A DNA stretch of 55,922 nucleotides from assembly GCA_002869565.1 (NCBI GenBank), contig PKUJ01000008.1, positions 1 through 55,922 on the forward strand, read 5' to 3'. The DNA is from Arcobacter sp. GTDB lineage: Bacteria; Campylobacterota; Campylobacteria; Campylobacterales; Arcobacteraceae. The position numbers and the translations under genes were made by a program. The notes under the pieces were generated by a model. It made no database searches, was not told where the DNA came from, and saw nothing but the letters and a program-made list of their open reading frames with translations. Within the stretch, counting starts at the first letter, position 1, and the number at the start of each line of letters is the position of its first letter. Below, piece after piece: positions 51,688 through 55,922 of the stretch.

Positions 51688-52206
51688 TTAAGTCTTATCA
51701 ATATTAAATAAAACTTTTTTTTTGTAACTCATAATTTTAGCCATATAATTTATTGGAATAATATCTATTGCAAGGTTATACTTTGTAACAGCTTGATTAT
51801 AAGTTTCTCTTGCTGCTTGTATTTGCTCTTCGATTTGATTTAGAGAAGCTTGAATTTTTAATAAGTTTTCATTTGCTTTTATTTCTGGATATGTATCAAA
51901 TGCAATCATTAATGAACTTAAAGCTGAAACCATTTTTTTATCTAAGGATATTACTTCAGTATCTTCAAGATTATGTTTAATTGCCTTTGAGCGAATTGAA
52001 GTAACACTTTCTAAAAGTGTTTTTTCTTGTTGCATGTATTCACTAACACTAGATATTAAATTCGGAATTAGATCATATCGTTTTTTTAATTGTGTATTTA
52101 CTAATCCAAAAATATCTTCAACATGATTTTTCTTACTTGTAAGTGAGTTATACATTAATCCTAGTATTAAAATTATAATTGCAACTACTACTAAAGTTGT
52201 AAACAT
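51688..52206 (-). CDS. LemA family protein
   Basis: 172 residues. One N-terminal membrane helix (about 4-20), then a helical bundle with the family signatures VEDIFGLVNTQLKKRYDLIPNLI (33-55) and ETYNQAVTKYNLAIDIIP (about 137-154). LemA proteins are widespread envelope proteins with cytoplasmic or periplasmic helical domains and no settled function. It is alone; the usual TPM or HtpX-type partners are not adjacent. The 180 bases upstream hold no gene I can support. Confidence 0.9.
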   Translation of the reverse strand: MFTTLVVVAIIILILGLMYNSLTSKKNHVEDIFGLVNTQLKKRYDLIPNLISSVSEYMQQEKTLLESVTSIRSKAIKHNLEDTEVISLDKKMVSALSSLMIAFDTYPEIKANENLLKIQASLNQIEEQIQAARETYNQAVTKYNLAIDIIPINYMAKIMSYKKKVLFNIDKT

Positions 52207-52386
52207 GTATTTCCTTTTAAATTATTATTTAATTATATACATAATATCTTAAAAATTCAAATGGTTAAATTAAAATTTATTATTTATCTTGCTTAAGTAA
52301 TGAAATAAGTCAAAAATTAAACCCCTGTTAGTACGTAAAAGATAGCTTTAGATAACTACGGCAGAATGAGTGATCATAATAACTTA

Positions 52387-53349
52387 TTATTTCCCTTTCT
52401 TAATCAACAAAATAAGTCCAGAAATTGTAACAAAAATTCCAATAATTCCTATTTCATTTGGAAATAGAGCATCTAAAAATATAATTTCACCTAATAGTGC
52501 AAAAAATACTTCGCCGGATTGAGAAGCATCTACTGCAATAAGTTTTGATGAGCTATTTGCTAGACTTCTTGCATATAAAAATAGTGAGGTAGCAATTACT
52601 CCTGATAATAAAGCTATAAGTGCAACACTTAAATATTGTCCTTGTGAAGGTAGTTTTGCATCAGTAATAAAATATAAAACAATCCATAAAGGAAAACTTC
52701 CAAGGGTTAATAAAAAGACTTTTACAAATGCATTTTTTAGTATGTAAAGGTTTTTGTCATTTTTCTCTCTTCTTCTCTTTTTCTCTTCCCAGACTAATTG
52801 ATTTCCAAGTGGGTAACTTATTGCTGCTATTAAAACAGGAATAAAACCTAATAGTAGAGAATCAAGATTTGAAGTATCAAAATGGCTTAGATTTACAAGA
52901 GTGATACCAATAAAAATTATAAAGGTAAAAAACCAGATTTTTTTTGATAGTTTTTGTCCAAAAAAATGTAAAACAAAAAGTGAAGCTAAAATAGTAAGTT
53001 GCCAAGTAGTAGCAACTACCCATCCCGGAGAAAAATCAGCTGCAAAACAAATCAATGAATAAAAAAAACCAAAACCAATAGTTCCCGATATTGTCCAAAA
53101 TTTAAAATGACTAAAATACTCTTTTATGACTACTTTAAAATAGTTAATTCCTTTAAAAAATATAAAACCTAATCCTAAAAAAAGTATAGTATAAAAAAAT
53201 CTAAGAGTTGCAGACCAGTACCAGTGTCCACCATCAAGTGATATTGCACGATTTATTAAAAAAGTTGCACTAAAAAAAAGTGCTGCTAAAAGTCCTATGA
53301 TAAGTAAAAAAGATGAGCTATTTTCATATTTTTGTATAAGAGATTTCAT
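52387..53349 (-). CDS. DMT superfamily transporter (EmrE-like multidrug efflux, ten helices)
   Basis: 320 residues with about ten membrane segments in two repeats, the usual EamA/DMT layout. The conserved region SNSSKLIAVDASQSGEVFFALLGEIIFLDALFPNEIG near 260-300 and FFYSLICFAADFSPGWVVATTWQLTI near 105-130 match the putative multidrug resistance efflux group (PF13536). It ends in a lysine tail. The substrate is unknown. It is followed (in its own direction) by intergenic DNA and preceded by tRNA-Leu on the same strand. Confidence 0.82.
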   Translation of the reverse strand: MKSLIQKYENSSSFLLIIGLLAALFFSATFLINRAISLDGGHWYWSATLRFFYTILFLGLGFIFFKGINYFKVVIKEYFSHFKFWTISGTIGFGFFYSLICFAADFSPGWVVATTWQLTILASLFVLHFFGQKLSKKIWFFTFIIFIGITLVNLSHFDTSNLDSLLLGFIPVLIAAISYPLGNQLVWEEKKRRREKNDKNLYILKNAFVKVFLLTLGSFPLWIVLYFITDAKLPSQGQYLSVALIALLSGVIATSLFLYARSLANSSSKLIAVDASQSGEVFFALLGEIIFLDALFPNEIGIIGIFVTISGLILLIKKGK

Positions 53350-53376
53350 ATTTAATCTTTTAAAGAGTTATTTTAA

Positions 53377-53460
53377 TGGTGCAGCTGGAGGGATTTGAAC
53401 CCTCACGCCGTTAAGCACGAGCCCCTCAAGCCCGCGTGTCTACCGTTCCACCACAGCTGC
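53377..53460 (-). tRNA. tRNA-Leu (anticodon GAG)
   Basis: On the minus strand the acceptor stem GCAGCTG pairs with CAGCTGC, D-arm GTGGAACGGTAGACAC, anticodon stem CGGGC/GCTCG with loop TTGAGGG (anticodon GAG), a variable arm typical of class II tRNA, T-arm GAGGGTTCAAATCCCTC, and an encoded CCA end. Confidence 0.97.
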
Positions 53461-53605
53461 AATTATTAATAGTAGTCGCGAATTTTACAACTAATATGCA
53501 TAAAATGTGCTTAACATTAGATTTCTTTTTATTATAAATTTTATATATATAAATATTATAAGTTTAAAATAGTAGTATAATAGATAATAAATTTATAGGT
53601 AAAAT

Positions 53606-54733
53606 ATGAGTAATTCAGATGAAAATAAGTTTGTAGAACTTATTAGTAAAATACCAAATGTAGCTGTTCAAGGATATGATAAAGAACGGAATGTAATTTA
53701 TTGGAACAAAGCGAGTGAAGTTGTATATGGATATTCAAAGGAAGAGGCTTTAGGAAAAAAACTTGAAGACTTAATAATTCCAGCTTTTATGAAAAATAAT
53801 GTTATTAAAGCACACAAAAATTGGTGTGAAAATGGTATTTCAATTCCTTCTGCAGAACTTCCTTTAAAACATAAAAATGGCTCTACAGTATATGTTTTCT
53901 CTTCTCATGTAATGTTAAATGAAGATAGTGGTAGTCCAGAGATGTTTTGCATTGATGTTGATTTAACAAAACAAGTTGAAAAAGATAAAGAGTTAAAAGA
54001 AAAAGATAAAATTTTAGCTCATCAATCTAAAATGGCTTCAATGGGTGAGATGCTAGATAATATTGCACACCAATGGAGACAGCCTCTATCTATAATTTCA
54101 AGTGCAGCAGGTGGAATTCATGTTAAAAATGAGTTAGATTCTTTAACAACTGAGTACTTAAATGATTCGATAAATTCTATTGTAGATACTACTAAATACC
54201 TTTCTCAGACTATTGATGATTTTAGAGATTTTATTAGAGGTACACATGAAAAAGTAGTTTTTAATCTTTTTGATAATTTAAAATATTCTCTTAAACTTTT
54301 AGATGGAGTAATCAAAAAATATGATATTAAAGTTATATTATCTACTTCTTTAGATGAGATAGAAATATATGGATATCCTAATGAATTAGTTCAAGTTGTA
54401 ATAAATCTTGTAAGTAATTCTAAAGATGCTTTTAAAGATAAGAATATTAAAAATAGATATATCTTCATTGATATAGAAAAAGATAAAAATAGTATTATTT
54501 TATCTATTAAAGATAATGCAAATGGCATAGAAGAAAATATTATTGATAGAATTTTTGAAGCAAACTTTAGTACAAAAGATGCTCCTCTTGGAAGCGGAAT
54601 TGGATTATATATGTCTCAAAGACTAATTAGTGAAAGTATGAGGGGTTCAATAAAAGCTACTAATGTGAAATATAAATATAAAGATAATATTTTTACAGGA
54701 GTTTTATTTAAAATCTCTTTTCCATCTTCGTAG
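53606..54733 (+). CDS. PAS sensor histidine kinase, soluble
   Basis: 375 residues, no membrane segment. One PAS domain with PAC tail (about 10-125, including GYDKERNVIYWNKASEVVYGYS), a short coiled coil, the phosphoacceptor helix MASMGEMLDNIAHQWRQPLS (His near 153), then an ATPase domain with the N-box INLVSNSKDAF, DNANGIEENIIDRIF and GSGIGLYMSQRL. It is close in its kinase core to the protein at 34276-35841. No receiver gene is nearby; it converges on an MCP gene. Confidence 0.9.
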   Translation: MSNSDENKFVELISKIPNVAVQGYDKERNVIYWNKASEVVYGYSKEEALGKKLEDLIIPAFMKNNVIKAHKNWCENGISIPSAELPLKHKNGSTVYVFSSHVMLNEDSGSPEMFCIDVDLTKQVEKDKELKEKDKILAHQSKMASMGEMLDNIAHQWRQPLSIISSAAGGIHVKNELDSLTTEYLNDSINSIVDTTKYLSQTIDDFRDFIRGTHEKVVFNLFDNLKYSLKLLDGVIKKYDIKVILSTSLDEIEIYGYPNELVQVVINLVSNSKDAFKDKNIKNRYIFIDIEKDKNSIILSIKDNANGIEENIIDRIFEANFSTKDAPLGSGIGLYMSQRLISESMRGSIKATNVKYKYKDNIFTGVLFKISFPSS

Positions 54734-54739
54734 ATAAAA

Positions 54740-54770
54740 GAATAATCAAGAGAAAATCTCCTGATTATTC
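54740..54770. terminator. Bidirectional terminator between kinase and MCP genes
   Basis: GAATAATCA (54740-54748) pairs with TGATTATTC (54762-54770); an inner GAG/CTC pairing continues the stem after one mismatch. The 42-base gap separates convergent genes. Confidence 0.65.
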
Positions 54771-54775
54771 AAAAA

Positions 54776-55922
54776 TTAAGAATCTCTAAATTTTTTTTCA
54801 TTTACAGTTTCTAAAATTCTTTTAGCAATGTTAGAAGTATTAATAGCGATGTCGTGGGTTTGGGTAGCAACAGAAGCATTATTTTGAGTCTGTCTATCTA
54901 ATCTTGTAACAACATCATTGATTTGTTCAATACCAGTTCTTTGCTCTTTTGATGAAGAACTAATATCTGCAATTAGATTTGTTGTTTTTGTAATGTTTTC
55001 TTGTAATTTTACATATCCATTAATCATGTCATCTGCAATTTTTTTACCACTGTTTGTTTTATCTGTAGCATTTTCAACTAACTCTTTTATCTCTTTTGCA
55101 GCTTCAGCAGAACGAGAAGCTAAGTTTCTTACTTCTTGTGCAACAACAGCAAAACCTTTTCCAGCTTCTCCAGCAGTTGCTGCTTCAACGGCCGCATTAA
55201 GTGATAGAATGTTTGTTTGAAATGCAATTTGGTCAATAATAGTAATAGCATCCGCAATAGATTGTGTTTGTTCATTTATTGAATCCATTGATTCAACTGT
55301 ATAAGTAGCAAGCTTTTGACCCTCTTCAATTGAATGAGAAAGTTCATCTGAATGACCGGACATAGTTGCTATTCTTTCTGTATTATTAACTACAGTACTT
55401 GTAATTTCTTCTAAAGCAGCAGCAGTTTCTTCCAATGATAAAGCTGTTTCATTAGAAGCTTTATTTAAAATATCTACATTTTCTAATAAAATTTTTGAAC
55501 TCTCACCTAGATTCATTCCATTTGCTTTATTTTCTTGTAGCATTTCATTAATAATGTTAGCTAAATCATTTAAACCTTTTGCAATATTTCCATTTGCATC
55601 AGGAATATTATTTACAAAGTTTAATTGTGAATACTCTTTAAGTTGAGCTAAAATAGGATTAATATCTTTATTTACATTATGATTAATTGTTTCAATCATA
55701 TCGTTTAAAATATATTTTAATTCATTAAGTGATTTATTAGAAGTGGTTTTTTCAACACTTACATCAAGTTTACCTTGGTTTACTTGTGAAACAACATCTT
55801 TTACATTATCAATTAAAACTTTATCTTCTTCAAGATGAGAGGCAATAACTTGCATCTCTTTATTGATAACTTTTGCCATATTCCCAAATTCATCATTTGT
55901 TTTAATATCGATGTTTTTAATA
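54776..55922 (-). CDS. Methyl-accepting chemotaxis protein, partial at window end
   Basis: At least 381 C-terminal residues are visible; the frame continues past the right edge. It begins in a HAMP-type region ([16 protein letters not shown]) followed by a second HAMP-like repeat, then the signalling hairpin ([18 protein letters not shown], tip [18 protein letters not shown]) and ends in NEKKFRDS. No CZB domain follows, unlike the other two receptors here. The sensory domain lies outside the window. The tip sequence is almost identical to the other two receptors. Confidence 0.93.
   Translation of the reverse strand, partial: IKNIDIKTNDEFGNMAKVINKEMQVIASHLEEDKVLIDNVKDVVSQVNQGKLDVSVEKTTSNKSLNELKYILNDMIETINHNVNKDINPILAQLKEYSQLNFVNNIPDANGNIAKGLNDLANIINEMLQENKANGMNLGESSKILLENVDILNKASNETALSLEETAAALEEITSTVVNNTERIATMSGHSDELSHSIEEGQKLATYTVESMDSINEQTQSIADAITIIDQIAFQTNILSLNAAVEAATAGEAGKGFAVVAQEVRNLASRSAEAAKEIKELVENATDKTNSGKKIADDMINGYVKLQENITKTTNLIADISSSSKEQRTGIEQINDVVTRLDRQTQNNASVATQTHDIAINTSNIAKRILETVNEKKFRDS

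Noticed and set aside
52260-52386. Gene remnant between lemA and the DMT transporter
   Set aside because: Slightly higher GC words occur, but no frame longer than about ten codons and no recognisable motif.
1-55922. CRISPR array or prophage
   Set aside because: No regularly spaced repeats, integrase, capsid or tail genes are visible.

Overview
The window looks like a chromosomal segment of an Arcobacter-group bacterium (Campylobacterota). The support is very low GC, dense short-spaced genes on both strands, many chemotaxis receptors and orphan PAS histidine kinases, Campylobacterota-type competence pseudopilins beside proC, bamD and lon, and an iron-regulated imelysin/di-heme cluster. This placement is an inference from gene content; no 16S gene is present. 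I see no prophage, no CRISPR array and no complete insertion sequence. Only the first ~90 bases may be the end of a mobile element.

Left part (1-9.8 kb). A 5'-truncated methyl-accepting chemotaxis protein (MCP) is followed by two near-identical ~118-nt structured RNA genes, each with its own promoter and terminator. They bracket a MarR regulator with a tandem palindromic operator and a small Rof-like protein. A UvrD-type helicase and a small helical protein follow, then a PspA / YqiJ / YqiK (flotillin) membrane-maintenance operon. Next come two translationally coupled lipoproteins, one carrying a C-terminal Hint (intein-like) domain and the other Sel1 repeats plus a peptidoglycan-binding domain.

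Middle part (9.9-36 kb). This holds valS, a YdjM-like membrane protein, a NIPSNAP protein, a heme-c sensing GGDEF/EAL protein and an acetyl-type metA. An RND efflux pump gene is interrupted by one in-frame TGA. It lies downstream of a LapG protease/LapD c-di-GMP receptor pair and a YajR-type MFS transporter. Then come rdgB, three competence-type pseudopilins with proC, bamD, lon, a rhomboid protease, a zinc-ribbon peptide with no normal start codon, dinB, and a three-gene unit ending in a PAS histidine kinase.

Right part (36-55.9 kb). An MCP with a CZB zinc domain is coupled to an Aer/CetB-like PAS protein, followed by an MscS channel. A Fur-box-preceded operon follows (DUF2325, three unknown proteins, flavodoxin), then a porin and an L,D-transpeptidase. 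A tight minus-strand cluster holds lipoprotein imelysin, DUF1111 di-heme protein, second imelysin, fatty-acid-hydroxylase-like diiron membrane protein and MauG-like di-heme protein; two Fur-like boxes precede it and a 37-residue membrane peptide is divergent. LemA, a DMT transporter, tRNA-Leu(GAG), a second orphan PAS kinase and a partial MCP close the window.

The main themes are sensing (three MCPs, two kinases, a heme-c EAL protein), c-di-GMP control of surface adhesion (LapD/LapG), envelope maintenance, and a two-operon iron-limitation response. The most novel items are the twin structured RNAs, the Hint-domain lipoprotein pair, and the uncharacterised members of the iron-responsive operons.
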